Assembly (NCBI RefSeq): GCF_001983995.1
Contig: NZ_CP019450.1
Coordinates: 3,720,001 to 3,784,000 of the forward strand
From: Halioglobus japonicus
GTDB taxonomy: Bacteria > Pseudomonadota > Gammaproteobacteria > Pseudomonadales > Halieaceae
DNA length: 64,000 bases
Direction: 5' to 3'
Below the pieces are notes generated by a model. It ran no database searches and had not been told where the DNA came from. It saw only the letters and a list, made by a program, of their open reading frames with translations. Of this stretch, positions 10,129 through 20,320 are shown one piece after another; the first letter of the stretch is position 1; every line of letters begins with the position of its first letter. The translations under genes were made by a program, and so were the position numbers.

Positions 10129-11258
10129 GAACGCACCTCCCCATGGCGCACGCTGTGATCGATACGCAGCACTAACGCCAGCATGACACAGCACACAATA
10201 AGACTGGTGCCACCATAGGAGACAAAGGGCAGGGTCAGGCCCTTGGTGGGCAACAAACCGGAGCTCACGCCCATGTTCACGAACGCCTGCCCGGAAAAGA
10301 CCAGCGCCACTCCGTAGCAGACATAGGCCCCAAACGGTTGTGAGCCCAGCTGCGCTGCCCGGCCCACCCAGAGAATTCGGCCGATGAGAGCGACATACAG
10401 AAGAATGACAGCGAGTGCACCGATGAAACCCGTCTCCTCTGCCCAGATAGAGAAGACGAAATCAGTGTGGGCTTCCGGTAAGTAAAACAATTTCTGTACG
10501 CTGTTACCCAACCCAACCCCGAACCACTCGCCCCGACCAAAAGCGATCAGCGATTGCGTCAGCTGGAAGCCGGTGTCGTAAGGGTCAGCCCAGGGGTCGG
10601 TGTAGGCCGTCAGGCGCTTGACCCGGTAGGGCTCACTGACGACCAGCACCAGTAACGCCCCCAGCGCGCCGGCACCAACCACCATGAAGTGACCCAGCTT
10701 CACGCCGGCAAGGAATAACATCCCGAAAGCGCTACCCGCCACAATCACTGTGGCGCCAAAATCGGGCTCCACCATCAACAGCAAGGTAGCGGCAAACAGC
10801 ACCGCCATAGGTTTGAGAAAGCCCTGCCACTCGTGACGCACCTCATGCTCACGGCGCACCATGTAACCGGCCAGGTAAACCACCATTGCCAGCTTGGCAA
10901 ACTCCGAAGGCTGCAGAGTGAAAGGTCCCAGTGGCAGCCAGCGCTGACTGCCGTTCACTTCGCGCCCAACGCCGGGTATCAACACCAGAATGAGCAGCGC
11001 CAGGGCGATGAACAGCCAGATCCAGCCGGTCTGTTCCCAGAATTGCAGCGGAATACGGTACACAACAAAGGCCGCACTCAGGGCCAGCGCCATATAGATC
11101 AGATGACGAATCGTGTGGAACCAGGTGCTCTTGTAGTTGATGTCAGCATACTCGATCGATGCCGAGCTGATAGCTACCAGCCCCACCAGCATCAGTGCCA
11201 CACCGAGCAGCAGAATGCCCGCATCGGGCATCAGGTTTGGCGCGACAGCGCGACTCAT
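10125..11258 (-). CDS. ftsW: Septal peptidoglycan glycosyltransferase FtsW
   Basis: FtsW is the SEDS-family polymerase that, with FtsI, makes septal glycan strands from lipid II. The 377-residue protein is almost wholly membrane-embedded, with about ten hydrophobic segments. It contains the SEDS region around the large periplasmic loop (DPWADPYDTGFQLTQSLIAFG) and the C-terminal GLTLPFVSYGGTS signature. It is shorter than E. coli FtsW (414), mainly at the N-terminus. It overlaps murD and murG by 4 nt each. Confidence 0.97.
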   Translation of the reverse strand: MSRAVAPNLMPDAGILLLGVALMLVGLVAISSASIEYADINYKSTWFHTIRHLIYMALALSAAFVVYRIPLQFWEQTGWIWLFIALALLILVLIPGVGREVNGSQRWLPLGPFTLQPSEFAKLAMVVYLAGYMVRREHEVRHEWQGFLKPMAVLFAATLLLMVEPDFGATVIVAGSAFGMLFLAGVKLGHFMVVGAGALGALLVLVVSEPYRVKRLTAYTDPWADPYDTGFQLTQSLIAFGRGEWFGVGLGNSVQKLFYLPEAHTDFVFSIWAEETGFIGALAVILLYVALIGRILWVGRAAQLGSQPFGAYVCYGVALVFSGQAFVNMGVSSGLLPTKGLTLPFVSYGGTSLIVCCVMLALVLRIDHSVRHGEVRS

Positions 11259-12610
11259 GCCTCCACCTCAAGCGCTTGCACGGCCAGGCGGAAGGCGTCA
11301 CCGCGCGCGGCAAACCCGGAGAACATATCAAAGCTCGCGCAGGCCGGAGACAGCAGCACCGTATCTCCATCGACAGCACATTGCGCTGCAAGCGCAACCG
11401 CCTCGTCCATGGACTCGACCCGTTCGATCTCGGTTGCGCCAGCCAGGGCATCTGCCATCAGCGGCGCGTCCTCACCCAACACCAGTAGGCGCTTGCAGTG
11501 CTGTGTTACCAGTGCTCTCAGGGCTTTAAAGTCAGCGCCCTTGCCCTGACCTCCCGCGATCAAGACCACGTCGTGGTCGCCGCCGAGACCTGCCAGGGCA
11601 GCCTGGGTAGCTCCCACGTTGGTGCCCTTGGAATCATTGATGTAACGCACCTCGTTGTGCACTGCCACGAGCTCGCAGCGATGCGGCAGGCCGCGGAATG
11701 CTTTCAATGCGGCGCACATGGCGCTTACGGGCAGGCCGGCGGCGCTACCCAATGCCAGGGCCGCCAGCGCGTTCGCCTGGTTGTGTCGCCCAACAATACC
11801 CAGCTCAGCCACGGGCATGAGTACGTCGTTACCAAAACACAACTGCCCGTCGCGAATACCGAAACCGCGCAGCTCAGGCTCACCGAGACGCCAGCTGACA
11901 ACCTCAACAGCGTCCGGCAGCAGGGGCACTGTGAGCGGATCATCGCGATTGACCACGGCTTTGTGGCAGCTCTGGAAAATACGATGCTTGGCCTGGTGAT
12001 AACGCACCATGTTGCCGTGACGATCAAGATGATCGGCACTCACGTTCAACACGGTGGCCACCGCGAGGTTCAAATGGCTGGCTCTCTCCAGCTGAAAGCT
12101 GGACAACTCAAGCACATACAGCTTTCGCTCCGGGGCAAGTAAGTCCAGCGCCGCCGTACCCAGGTTGCCACCCACACCAACATCCAGCCCCGCCTCGCGG
12201 GCCATGGCGCCGAGCAACTCGGTCACTGTGGACTTGGCATTGGATCCGGTAATACCAATCACTGGCGCAGTTGCCTCGGCCACAAACAGATCAACATCGC
12301 CCATGATGCGCGCGCCTGCGGCGATCGCCGGTGCCAGCATCTGATCGTCGGGGGCAATGCCCGGGCTCACAATGAGTTCATCGGCGGCAGCCAGTATTTC
12401 TGCGGGGAACTGGCCAACGTAAACCGGCACCTCCGGCATCTCGGCCTCAATCTCCGCCAGGCCGGGCGGATCTTCGCGGGTGTCGACAATGGAGAAGGCC
12501 TGCCCCTGCGAGTGCAGGAAGCGCGCGCACGACAAACCAGTGACCCCGAGTCCCACCACGACCCGATTCACACTGCTTGCTATGACACCTTGTATCACTG
12601 CCTGATTCAC
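11255..12610 (-). CDS. murD: UDP-N-acetylmuramoylalanine--D-glutamate ligase
   Basis: MurD adds D-glutamate to UDP-MurNAc-L-Ala. The 451-residue protein has an N-terminal Rossmann-like motif (VVGLGVTGLSCARF), the ATP loop GITGSNAKSTVTEL (the Asn-Ala-Lys variant also seen in pseudomonad MurD), the NVSADHLDRHG motif, and a substrate-binding segment (INDSKGTNVGAT). Its start lies 2 nt past the mraY stop and its end overlaps ftsW by 4 nt. Confidence 0.97.
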   Translation of the reverse strand: MNQAVIQGVIASSVNRVVVGLGVTGLSCARFLHSQGQAFSIVDTREDPPGLAEIEAEMPEVPVYVGQFPAEILAAADELIVSPGIAPDDQMLAPAIAAGARIMGDVDLFVAEATAPVIGITGSNAKSTVTELLGAMAREAGLDVGVGGNLGTAALDLLAPERKLYVLELSSFQLERASHLNLAVATVLNVSADHLDRHGNMVRYHQAKHRIFQSCHKAVVNRDDPLTVPLLPDAVEVVSWRLGEPELRGFGIRDGQLCFGNDVLMPVAELGIVGRHNQANALAALALGSAAGLPVSAMCAALKAFRGLPHRCELVAVHNEVRYINDSKGTNVGATQAALAGLGGDHDVVLIAGGQGKGADFKALRALVTQHCKRLLVLGEDAPLMADALAGATEIERVESMDEAVALAAQCAVDGDTVLLSPACASFDMFSGFAARGDAFRLAVQALEVEA

Positions 12611-12612
12611 CT

Positions 12613-13695
12613 TTATCTCAACTTCAGCGTCGCCAGCCCAAACAGAACCAGCATGACGGTAATAATCCAGAAGCGCACAATGACCCGTGGTTCGGGCCAG
12701 CCTTTCAATTCAAAGTGATGATGAATGGGCGCCATGCGGAAGATCCGCTTACCGGTAAGCTTGAAAGACGCCACCTGCAGAATCACGGACACAGTCTCCA
12801 ACACAAAAATGCCGCCCATCACAAAGAACACAATCTCGTGGCGCGTAATAACCGCCACCGTACCCAGTGCCGCACCCAGTGCCAGTGCACCCACGTCACC
12901 CATAAAGACCTGGGCGGGATAGGTGTTAAACCACAGGAAGCCAAGCCCCGCACCGGCGATGCTGCCGCAGAAGACCGCCATTTCACCGCTACCGGCGACA
13001 TAGGGAATTTGCAGGTACTCGGCGAAATTCACGTGGCCGGTGAGGTAGGCAATAATGCCCAGCGCACCGCCCACCATCACGGTAGGCATGATTGCCAGCC
13101 CGTCGAGACCATCGGTCAGGTTGACCGCATTGCTGGAGCCGACAATCACGAAGTAGGTGAGCAAGATGAAGAGCGGCCCCATATTCCAGGCAAAGTCTTT
13201 AATAAAGGGCACATACAGCTCAGTGGTCACCGGTGTATCAATGTAGAAATACATGTACAACGCGGCCGCAAGGCCCGCCACGGATTGCCAGAAGTACTTC
13301 CAGCGGGCAGGCAGGCCCCGGGAGTCTTTCTCCACCACCTTGCGATAGTCATCCACCCAGCCAACCGCGCCAAATACCGCGGTCACCATTAGCGCAATCC
13401 ACACATAAACATTGCGCAAATCCGCCCACAACAGTGTGGAGATCGCTATCGCCACCAGAATCAGCGCACCCCCCATGGTCGGCGTGCCGGCCTTGCTCAA
13501 ATGGCTTTGCGGCCCGTCGTCGCGCACAGCCTGTCCCACCTGGTAGTAGCTGAGCTTACGGATCATGTAGGGGCCGACGATAAGGGAAATAGCCAGTGCC
13601 GTTCCCGCCGCCAGAATGCCGCGCAGTGTCAGGTATTGAAAGACCTGGAACCCGCCCTCAAACTGACTCAGATATTCAGCAAGCAATAGCAGCAT
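12613..13695 (-). CDS. mraY: Phospho-N-acetylmuramoyl-pentapeptide transferase
   Basis: MraY moves phospho-MurNAc-pentapeptide from UDP to undecaprenyl phosphate, forming lipid I. From the ATG at 13695 ([12 protein letters not shown]) the protein is 360 residues, the same as E. coli, with about ten membrane segments. Active-site motifs are visible: [37 protein letters not shown] and [10 protein letters not shown]. The start overlaps the murF stop by one base (TGATG). A longer frame to 13830 lies inside murF and is rejected. Confidence 0.97.
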   Translation of the reverse strand: MLLLLAEYLSQFEGGFQVFQYLTLRGILAAGTALAISLIVGPYMIRKLSYYQVGQAVRDDGPQSHLSKAGTPTMGGALILVAIAISTLLWADLRNVYVWIALMVTAVFGAVGWVDDYRKVVEKDSRGLPARWKYFWQSVAGLAAALYMYFYIDTPVTTELYVPFIKDFAWNMGPLFILLTYFVIVGSSNAVNLTDGLDGLAIMPTVMVGGALGIIAYLTGHVNFAEYLQIPYVAGSGEMAVFCGSIAGAGLGFLWFNTYPAQVFMGDVGALALGAALGTVAVITRHEIVFFVMGGIFVLETVSVILQVASFKLTGKRIFRMAPIHHHFELKGWPEPRVIVRFWIITVMLVLFGLATLKLR

Positions 13696-15065
13696 CAGTG
13701 TTCTCCCCCACCACGGCGCACCATAAGCCCTTCCAACACGCGCTCCATACGCGCACCGCGTGAGCCCTTGATCAATACCGCATCCTCGGTGCCGAAAGCG
13801 CCGGGCAATGCCTCGAGCACCGCGGCGCAATCAGCAAACCACCGACCGCCCGCACCAAATGCCTCGGTTGCATCGCGCAATTCCTCACCGACGCCCCAGA
13901 ACTGTTCCAAACCCAATTGCTGCGCATATTCACCCATATCGCGGTGCAGGCTGGCACTATCGGCGCCCAGCTCACGCATGGCACCCAGCACGATGGTGCG
14001 TCGACCCGCCGTCTCTGCCAGGGTCTTCATGGCGGCCCGGACAGATCCCGGGTTTGCGTTGTAACAATCGTCGATGACCAGTGTGCCAGCGGCGTTGCGC
14101 GCCGCAGACAAGCGGCCTGACACAGGCTGCACCGCAGCGATACCAGCCGCGATTTCATCCAGGCTCAACCCGCAGGCCAGGCCAACCGCAACACCGGCCA
14201 GGGCATTGCTGTGGTTGTGTTCACCCGGCAATGCAATAGTTGTATCGAACTCGCCCCGGGGCGTGGAAATCCGCAATTCACTGCCCTCGATGCCGCGAGA
14301 GCGCGCTTGAACGAGACTGACCTCAGCCGCACCGGAAACGATGGAGTAGTCGACAACCCGCGCCTGTGCGGCACGCTGACGCCAGCTGTCTGCCCAGGGT
14401 TGATCCGCATTAATCACCGCGACACCTGCACCATCCAGACCATCGTAGATTTCCGCCTTAGCGTCAGCGACCTGCTCGACACTGCCAAAACCATCCAGGT
14501 GGGCAGGCATGGCGTTGAGCAGCACCGATACCGTTGGCCGACCAATGTCACACAGCCAGCGAATATGACCCTTGCCTGCCGCGCCCATTTCCACCACCGC
14601 AAACTCCGCCGACGGCGTTAAACGCAGCAGCGTCAGGGGTACACCGATTTCGTTGTTAAAGTTGCCGTCTGTCGCCAGGGTTTCACCCCGCTGCGACAAT
14701 ACCGACTGCACAATGCCTTTGACCGTGGTCTTACCGGAACTGCCGGTGATCGCCACCAGCGGGCCATCGAACTGGGCGCGGTTATAGGCTCCCAACAAGC
14801 CCAGGCCACGCTCGGTATCAGCCACCGTCAGGCAGGGCATCGACACGTCGGCGCTATCACTTACCAGCGCCGCAATAGCTCCGCTATTGGCAGCGCGCTC
14901 GAGATAGTCATGGCCGTCAAAATTTTCACCCTTGAGGGCAACAAACAAATCGCCGGCGGCTATATCGCGGCTATCGGTGGATACGCCTTCGATAGTGCAA
15001 TCCTCGCCCTGCAGTGTTGCCTGCAGGGGTTCGCGCAATTCACTGAGGCTATAGGCCCGCATCAT
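13695..15065 (-). CDS. murF: UDP-MurNAc-tripeptide--D-Ala-D-Ala ligase
   Basis: MurF adds the D-Ala-D-Ala made by Ddl, completing the UDP-MurNAc-pentapeptide. The 456-residue protein shows the ATP loop [13 protein letters not shown], the [14 protein letters not shown] segment typical of MurF, the [13 protein letters not shown] motif and [15 protein letters not shown]. Two adjacent ATG codons are possible starts; the first overlaps the murE stop by 4 nt. It is coupled upstream to murE and downstream to mraY. Confidence 0.96.
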   Translation of the reverse strand: MMRAYSLSELREPLQATLQGEDCTIEGVSTDSRDIAAGDLFVALKGENFDGHDYLERAANSGAIAALVSDSADVSMPCLTVADTERGLGLLGAYNRAQFDGPLVAITGSSGKTTVKGIVQSVLSQRGETLATDGNFNNEIGVPLTLLRLTPSAEFAVVEMGAAGKGHIRWLCDIGRPTVSVLLNAMPAHLDGFGSVEQVADAKAEIYDGLDGAGVAVINADQPWADSWRQRAAQARVVDYSIVSGAAEVSLVQARSRGIEGSELRISTPRGEFDTTIALPGEHNHSNALAGVAVGLACGLSLDEIAAGIAAVQPVSGRLSAARNAAGTLVIDDCYNANPGSVRAAMKTLAETAGRRTIVLGAMRELGADSASLHRDMGEYAQQLGLEQFWGVGEELRDATEAFGAGGRWFADCAAVLEALPGAFGTEDAVLIKGSRGARMERVLEGLMVRRGGGEH

Positions 15066-16522
15066 ACTGAGGCCCTCATTTGCAGCGCACTGCGGGCCTC
15101 GGCCTCATCAGAGAAATACAATTTTTCACCGTTAATAATCTGGTAGTCCTCGTGCCCCTTGCCGGCAATCACCACACAGTCGCCAGGCCGGGCCAGACCA
15201 ACGGCAGCCTCGATAGCCTTTTTGCGATCCACTTCCAACATGTATTTGCCGCTGCATCCGGTTTCAATATCCGCCAGGATGGCAGCGGGATCCTCGCCTC
15301 GGGGGTTATCACTGGTGACAACCACCCGGTCGGAGCGGGCACAGGCTATGCGCCCCATCACCTGGCGCTTGCCGGGATCACGGTCGCCGCCGCAGCCAAA
15401 TACGGTGATGAGCTGGCCGCTTACGTAGGGGCGCAGTGCCACCAGCGCCTGCTCCAGGGCATCGGGCGTGTGCGCGTAATCCACCACTACCTGAAAACCC
15501 AGCGAGTTTTCGATGGCCTGCATGCGTCCGGGAACAGGTTGCAGATCGGCCACGGCAGCAAGTACGTGTTCCAGCTCTTCTCCCTCCAGCACCACCGCTG
15601 CCACTGCAGCAGCCAGGTTAGAGAGATTGAAGTGACCGACCAACGGGCTGGCGAAGTCACCCTCGCCCCAGGGCGTGCGCATACGGCCATGGACACGGCC
15701 ATTCGCAAAGCCTGTCTGCTCGATGACAACGTCAGCGGAGGCGTCTTGTAAGGAGTAGCGGTAGGCCTGCACGTCAGGCCCTATGACATCAAGAATACGG
15801 GCAGAGAACGGATCATCTGCATTCACCAGCACCTGGCGCAGGCCGTCGGTGTCGAATAAGGCCAGTTTGGCCCGCCCGTAGGCTTCCATGCTCCCGTGGT
15901 AGTCGAGGTGGTCGCGCGAAAGATTAGTGAAGACCGCTGTCTCAAAGGCCACGCCATTCACCCGACCCTGCACCAGCGCATGCGAAGACACTTCCATACA
16001 TACGGCAAGCACTTGCTCGTCGACCCAGGCCGCCAACTGGCGCTGCAGTGACACGGCATCCGGCGTGGTATTACCGCCCTGCGCCACGCCATCTTCCAGG
16101 CTTGCTCCCAGCGTACCAATCACGCCACAGGGTTTACCCAGCGCCCTCATCAGTTGCGCCACCAGACGACTGGTTGTGGTCTTACCGTTGGTACCCGTGA
16201 CGCCCACCATGTGCAACGCGCTTGAAGGCTCACCGAAGAATCTCGCCGCCAGGTAACCGGACTCCTGCTGCAATTCCGGCAGCTCAACCAGCGGCACCGG
16301 CACTGCATCTACAAAACCGGCCACCGGCGGCTCGGCAATCACTGCGCTAGCGCCGTTGGCCACAGCCTGCTCAATAAACTGCCGGCCGTCGTGCAGTTCG
16401 CCCGGCATCGCCAGAAATACATCGCCTGGCTGGACTTTACGGCTATCCAGCTCAATGCCGCGCACCGCAGTTGCCCCACCCTCGCAGCCAGGGCTTGCAA
16501 TAAGCTCAGCCAGCGCCATCAC
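15062..16522 (-). CDS. murE: UDP-MurNAc-L-Ala-D-Glu--meso-DAP ligase
   Basis: MurE adds the third stem-peptide residue. The 486-residue protein has the ATP loop GVTGTNGKTTTSRL and the DNPR motif (VTSDNPRGEDP), which marks enzymes selecting meso-diaminopimelate rather than lysine. That fits a Gram-negative wall and the dapD-dapE genes at 61-63 kb. It overlaps ftsI and murF by 4 nt each. Confidence 0.97.
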   Translation of the reverse strand: MMALAELIASPGCEGGATAVRGIELDSRKVQPGDVFLAMPGELHDGRQFIEQAVANGASAVIAEPPVAGFVDAVPVPLVELPELQQESGYLAARFFGEPSSALHMVGVTGTNGKTTTSRLVAQLMRALGKPCGVIGTLGASLEDGVAQGGNTTPDAVSLQRQLAAWVDEQVLAVCMEVSSHALVQGRVNGVAFETAVFTNLSRDHLDYHGSMEAYGRAKLALFDTDGLRQVLVNADDPFSARILDVIGPDVQAYRYSLQDASADVVIEQTGFANGRVHGRMRTPWGEGDFASPLVGHFNLSNLAAAVAAVVLEGEELEHVLAAVADLQPVPGRMQAIENSLGFQVVVDYAHTPDALEQALVALRPYVSGQLITVFGCGGDRDPGKRQVMGRIACARSDRVVVTSDNPRGEDPAAILADIETGCSGKYMLEVDRKKAIEAAVGLARPGDCVVIAGKGHEDYQIINGEKLYFSDEAEARSALQMRASV

Positions 16523-18255
16523 GCTGCACCTCCGCGCCCGGCGCCGGCAACGGCCACTTCTTCGGGCAGTTCAGTCGGAGTCACACCCAGCAGGCGCAGC
16601 GCACCCTGGGTCACAGCGGAGAAGACCGGCGCTGCTGCAGCACCACCGCCGTAGGATTCGCCCTGCGGATCGTTAATCACCACCACGGTGACCACCCGGG
16701 GATCGTCGACCGGTGCAACGCCGGCAAACAGCGCCACATAGGCGTTGTCGACATACCCCTGCGGACCCACCTTGTGAACCGTACCGGTCTTTCCGCCGAC
16801 CTGGTGACCGGCCACACGCGCCTTGCGCGCAGTACCATTGTCACCGGTGACCCGCCCCAATACTGTCAGAACCTGGGCGGCCACATCGGGGCTTACCACC
16901 TGTACACCCTCTTCGGGTACACCATCGTGGGCCAGCAAGGACACTTCCTGCATCACGCCATTATTGGCGAAGGCACTGTAAGCGCGGGCCAATTGCAAAG
17001 GTGTTGCAGTAATGCCGTAACCAAAGGCCAGGGAAATTTTCTCGGTCGAATACCAGCGCGGGCGGTTTGGCAGCAGGCCTGCGCTTTCGCCGGGGAAGCC
17101 TGTACCCAGGGGCTGGCCGATACCGAAGCGACTAAAGACTTCCCAGATAGGCTCATGCCCCAGCTCGACCGCCAGCTTGGTCACGCCCACCTGGCTGGAT
17201 TTCTCGATGACCCGCGAGAGGCTGATATCGCCATAGTTGCGCGGGTCTGGATAGGTCTTTGGCCCCACCCGAATCCAACCGGGCGAAGTATCAATCATGG
17301 TCTCGGTGGTATATAGGCCGCTTTCCAGGGCGGCCACCAGCGTCAGGGTTTTCATGGTCGACCCTGGCTCATAGGTATCCGTTACCGCCCGGTTGCGCGT
17401 GGTTCCGCCCTTCATGTTCTTGCGGCTATTGGGGTTGAAGACCGGGTAGTTCACCATGGCCAAAACTTCACCGGTATGCGCGTCCAGCGTCACCACCGTG
17501 CCGCTCTCTGCACCCGCTGCCGTCACGGCCTTGGCCAGCTCGCGATGCTGAAGATGCTGTAAGCGCAGGTCGATACTCAAGCGCAGCGGCTTGCCCGGAC
17601 GGGCAGGCTGCACGACGCCGATATCGCGGACCATCTGCCCCTTCAGATCCTTGATGTACTTCTTCTTGCCCGGCACGCCGCGAAGGTGCTCGTCATAAGC
17701 CACCTCCATACCGGCAATGCCTTCATCGTCCAGGTTGGTAAAGCCCACCAACTGCGCGGCCACCTCACCTGCGGGGTAGAAGCGGCGGTATTCCCGCTCG
17801 CCATAAACACCGGCAATACGCTTGGCAAGAATCTCGCGCGCCTCATGGGGTACGCGGTGACGAGCCAGGTACATAAACTGCTTACCTTCATACCTCGCCA
17901 CCCGCTCGCGCAGGGAGGACAGACTCATCCCCAATGCTGCGGCAAGTTCGGGCAGGCGCTCTCTATCCAGGTGACGCGGATTGGCCCAGATAGACACCAC
18001 CGGTGTGCTTACCGCCAGAGGCTCGCCGTGGCGATCGGTAATCACACCGCGATAGGCGGGAATTTCGGCACTGCGCAATGAGCGAGCATCCCCCTGATTC
18101 TGCAGGAACGAGTAGCCGCGCTCTGTATCGAGAATCTGCAGTGACAGCACCCGCCCAATCAGCACCACCGCCATGCACAGCAACGCAAAGGCAACCAGAT
18201 ACAGGCGCCACATGGAGATCGCCGCAGGCACAGACTTCTTCCTGGCCGTTTTCAT
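16519..18255 (-). CDS. ftsI: Penicillin-binding protein 3 (septal transpeptidase FtsI)
   Basis: FtsI cross-links septal peptidoglycan together with FtsW. The 578-residue protein has a short basic cytoplasmic tail, a membrane helix (about 15-38), a pedestal domain, and a C-terminal transpeptidase domain. The three active-site motifs are complete: SxxK in EPGSTMKTL, SxN-like SSQ in EKSSQVGVTK, and KTGT in VGGKTGTVHK. Overlaps with ftsL and murE are 4 nt each. Confidence 0.98.
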   Translation of the reverse strand: MKTARKKSVPAAISMWRLYLVAFALLCMAVVLIGRVLSLQILDTERGYSFLQNQGDARSLRSAEIPAYRGVITDRHGEPLAVSTPVVSIWANPRHLDRERLPELAAALGMSLSSLRERVARYEGKQFMYLARHRVPHEAREILAKRIAGVYGEREYRRFYPAGEVAAQLVGFTNLDDEGIAGMEVAYDEHLRGVPGKKKYIKDLKGQMVRDIGVVQPARPGKPLRLSIDLRLQHLQHRELAKAVTAAGAESGTVVTLDAHTGEVLAMVNYPVFNPNSRKNMKGGTTRNRAVTDTYEPGSTMKTLTLVAALESGLYTTETMIDTSPGWIRVGPKTYPDPRNYGDISLSRVIEKSSQVGVTKLAVELGHEPIWEVFSRFGIGQPLGTGFPGESAGLLPNRPRWYSTEKISLAFGYGITATPLQLARAYSAFANNGVMQEVSLLAHDGVPEEGVQVVSPDVAAQVLTVLGRVTGDNGTARKARVAGHQVGGKTGTVHKVGPQGYVDNAYVALFAGVAPVDDPRVVTVVVINDPQGESYGGGAAAAPVFSAVTQGALRLLGVTPTELPEEVAVAGAGRGGAA

Positions 18256-18587
18256 CGACCCACCACTTCATAGCGAGCCAGATCAGGCTCAGCCATTTTC
18301 AGCTCGGATCGCGCCACTTTCTCAACCCGATAATGTGATGCCCAGGTGCTCTCCTCGAGCAGCAGACGTCCGTAGTCTTCCTGCAGATGCCACTGACGCG
18401 CCTCCAGCGCCTGCAAGTGGGTATACAGATCACGACAGGCGTGCGTTGAATGAATTACGGCAAAAGCTGAGCCCAATACCAGGACGGCCAGCACCAAATT
18501 GCCCCAGAACAGCGGTGCACGCCGGGCAGGTGCCTGCCCACTCACGGCGGCGGTCATCATCTTCTTGCCTTTGACTCGCGGGCTCAT
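18252..18587 (-). CDS. ftsL: Cell division protein FtsL
   Basis: FtsL is a small bitopic membrane protein that forms the FtsQLB complex and activates FtsWI. The 111-residue product has a basic cytoplasmic tail, one membrane helix (about 27-46), and a periplasmic coiled-coil-forming helix rich in Leu and Glu. Position between rsmH and ftsI, with 4-nt overlaps at both ends, strengthens a call that sequence alone would support weakly. FtsB, its partner, is not in this window. Confidence 0.93.
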   Translation of the reverse strand: MSPRVKGKKMMTAAVSGQAPARRAPLFWGNLVLAVLVLGSAFAVIHSTHACRDLYTHLQALEARQWHLQEDYGRLLLEESTWASHYRVEKVARSELKMAEPDLARYEVVGR

Positions 18588-19501
18588 GCGATTTTCTCCG
18601 CCACACGCATGACCGCGCTGCGCGCCCTGACGTTCTCGCCCAACTCATCCGCGCTGGCCTTCACGGCCTTGCCAACCAACTTCATACGGCGATTCAGTGC
18701 CGCATCGGTGACCGGAACGCCGGGAGGCAACTGCTCGCCGCGAGCCATATCGCGCATGTAGCGCTTGACCATGCGATCTTCCAGCGAATGGAAGCTGATC
18801 ACGACCAGGCGCCCGCCGACTCTCAACACATCGAGCGCGCCGTCGAGCAGATCACGCAGATCGTCCAACTCACGATTCACCTGAATGCGAATGCCCTGAA
18901 ACGCCCGTGTTGCAGGATGCTTGTGCTTTTCCCAGCGGGGGTTCGCCTCGCTGACGATACGCGCCAGCTGGCCTGTGGTGGTCAGGGGCGCTTCTTGCCG
19001 AGCCGCGACAATCGCCGCTGCGATACGCTTGGCAAAACGCTCCTCGCCGTACTCCTTAAGCGCCCGGGCGATATCCTGCTCTTCGGCAGACATTAGCCAC
19101 TCGGCAGCAGTTTGACCGGATGTGGTATCCATACGCATGTCGAGTGGGCCGTCATGCAGGAAGCTGAAGCCGCGATCGGCCTCGTCCAATTGGGGGCTGG
19201 AAACGCCGAGATCCACGAGAATACCATCGACCTGGTCAGCGCCGATCTCGTGCAAGTGGGAAGGGAGGTCGGCAAATGAGCCGTGATAGAAGCTGAAGCG
19301 GGAGTCAGTGGTTGCGAGCTCTCGAGCGGAGTCAATCGCGACGGGATCTTTATCAACACCTAACAGCCGGCCGTCGTCGGCGAGACAGTCCAGCACCGCG
19401 CGGCTGTGTCCACCGCGGCCAAAAGTGCCATCGACGTAGAAACCACTGGGCGCCGTTACCAGAGCGTCAGTTGCCTCTCGTAGCAGTACTGTCAGATGCA
19501 T
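18584..19501 (-). CDS. rsmH: 16S rRNA (cytosine1402-N4)-methyltransferase
   Basis: RsmH methylates N4 of C1402 in 16S rRNA at the decoding centre; RsmI at 20.7 kb acts on the ribose of the same base. Motifs: [16 protein letters not shown] (SAM site), [19 protein letters not shown] and [17 protein letters not shown] near the C-terminus. Two starts are possible. The ATG at 19501 has AGGTGG five bases upstream and gives 305 residues. A GTG at 19510, directly after the mraZ stop, would add three residues but has no ribosome site. Confidence 0.96.
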   Translation of the reverse strand: MHLTVLLREATDALVTAPSGFYVDGTFGRGGHSRAVLDCLADDGRLLGVDKDPVAIDSARELATTDSRFSFYHGSFADLPSHLHEIGADQVDGILVDLGVSSPQLDEADRGFSFLHDGPLDMRMDTTSGQTAAEWLMSAEEQDIARALKEYGEERFAKRIAAAIVAARQEAPLTTTGQLARIVSEANPRWEKHKHPATRAFQGIRIQVNRELDDLRDLLDGALDVLRVGGRLVVISFHSLEDRMVKRYMRDMARGEQLPPGVPVTDAALNRRMKLVGKAVKASADELGENVRARSAVMRVAEKIA

Positions 19502-19510
19502 GCTGGCCAC

Positions 19511-19966
19511 CTACAGTGTCAGCGACAATAATTCGTCGGGAACCTCGGTTAGCGGACCTGCATCCGCCAGCGCCTGCTCCCGTTCGGCCATCCACAATGC
19601 TTCAGACCAGATCTCCATCTTGTTGCCCTGCCCGACCAGCACGAGCTTTTTCTCCAGCTCGGCGTAGTCGCGCAGGGACTGGGGCAGCAACATGCGCCCA
19701 CTGGCATCCAGGTCAATATCGGTGGCATAGCCGAGTACCAGGCGCTGGAAACGTTTGATTGCGGGCTTCAGAGCCGGCAACGCCTGGATTTCGCGCTCGA
19801 TGCGCTCCCATTCTGGCAGGGGATAGACCGCCAGACAGGCGGTTTGGGTATCAATGGTGACAACAATTTTGCCTTCGCACTGAGACAGCAACGGCTCGCG
19901 CTGACGCGCCGGCATTGCCAGGCGTCCTTTCGCATCCATTGATATGTGCTGTACTCCACGAAACAC
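19511..19966 (-). CDS. mraZ: MraZ, transcriptional regulator of the dcw cluster
   Basis: MraZ is an AbrB-fold, nucleoid-associated protein that binds repeats upstream of its own promoter and represses the division/cell-wall cluster. Two MraZ repeats are visible, with the DAKGRLAMPAR and DASGRMLLPQSLR signatures. The family start is Met-Phe-Arg-Gly; the equivalent here is the GTG at 19966, with GGGGA eight bases before it, giving 151 residues. Another in-frame GTG at 20002 would add 12 residues and lies within the putative operator. It is the first gene of the cluster. Confidence 0.93.
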   Translation of the reverse strand: MFRGVQHISMDAKGRLAMPARQREPLLSQCEGKIVVTIDTQTACLAVYPLPEWERIEREIQALPALKPAIKRFQRLVLGYATDIDLDASGRMLLPQSLRDYAELEKKLVLVGQGNKMEIWSEALWMAEREQALADAGPLTEVPDELLSLTL

Positions 19967-19996
19967 GGCGTGCTTCCCCACTCCACCGTCCTTTTG

Positions 19997-20031
19997 ATCC
20001 ACAAAAAGACAGATTTATCCACTTATTCCCA
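19997..20031 (-). promoter_or_regulatory. Putative MraZ operator (in-phase TGGNN boxes)
   Basis: On the minus strand, TGGGA (20027-20031), TGGAT (20017-20021) and TGGAT (19997-20001) fall on an exact 10-bp register, with a degenerate TGTCT in the missing place (20007-20011). Known MraZ sites are TGGGN-like repeats separated by 5-nt spacers. The boxes start just downstream of the -10 element of the mraZ promoter, where bound protein would block initiation. The sequence is seen; autoregulation here is inferred from the family. Confidence 0.6.
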
Positions 20032-20040
20032 CTTTTCGAC

Positions 20041-20069
20041 ACTATAGGCCTGCAGATGGAGTAGGTCAA
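20041..20069 (-). promoter_or_regulatory. Sigma-70 promoter of the mraZ/dcw cluster
   Basis: The minus strand shows TTGACC (20069-20064), a 17-bp spacer and TATAGT (20046-20041). Each hexamer matches consensus at five of six positions. Transcription would begin near 20034, about 70 nt before the mraZ GTG, and could read the whole cluster because no strong terminator follows before secA. Confidence 0.72.
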
Positions 20070-20285
20070 CCGCGCCCTCCCAGAAAAAACGCAGTAAATT
20101 CAAGCCTTTACGAACGATTTCAACGAGAAAAACGAGATTTATCAAGTTAAATATTTTTAGAAAACAGCCCCCTAACTCGAACACTTAATGATTTACTTTA
20201 AGTTACAGGTTAGTTTTTCATCTAAGGGAGTTTCTTTATTTCCAATTGGAATAAGAGGCCATAAAAACCGGGTGACAAAGATGAA
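20070..20285. other. AT-rich intergenic stretch between dcw promoter and rnpB terminator
   Basis: With the promoter, operator and terminator on either side, this makes up the only gene-free gap above 300 bases in the window (19967-20320). It is clearly AT-richer than its surroundings, with runs of A and T around 20115-20170 and 20210-20245. It may act as an upstream promoter element or a site for nucleoid proteins. I see no open frame, tRNA or repeat in it. Confidence 0.5.
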
Positions 20286-20317
20286 GAAGCCCCCCGACCG
20301 GCAGGTCGGGGGGCTTC
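20286..20317 (-). terminator. Intrinsic terminator of rnpB
   Basis: A perfect 14-bp inverted repeat (20286-20299 with 20304-20317, 4-nt loop) rich in C and G follows the RNase P RNA. In the minus direction it is trailed by a T-rich stretch (TTCTTCATCTTT) partly within the stem base. It ends the RNA gene before the dcw promoter region. Confidence 0.85.
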
Positions 20318-20320
20318 AGT

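Noticed and set aside
20070..20285. Small RNA or short gene in the AT-rich gap
   Set aside because: No open frame with a ribosome site, no clear promoter-terminator pair inside it.
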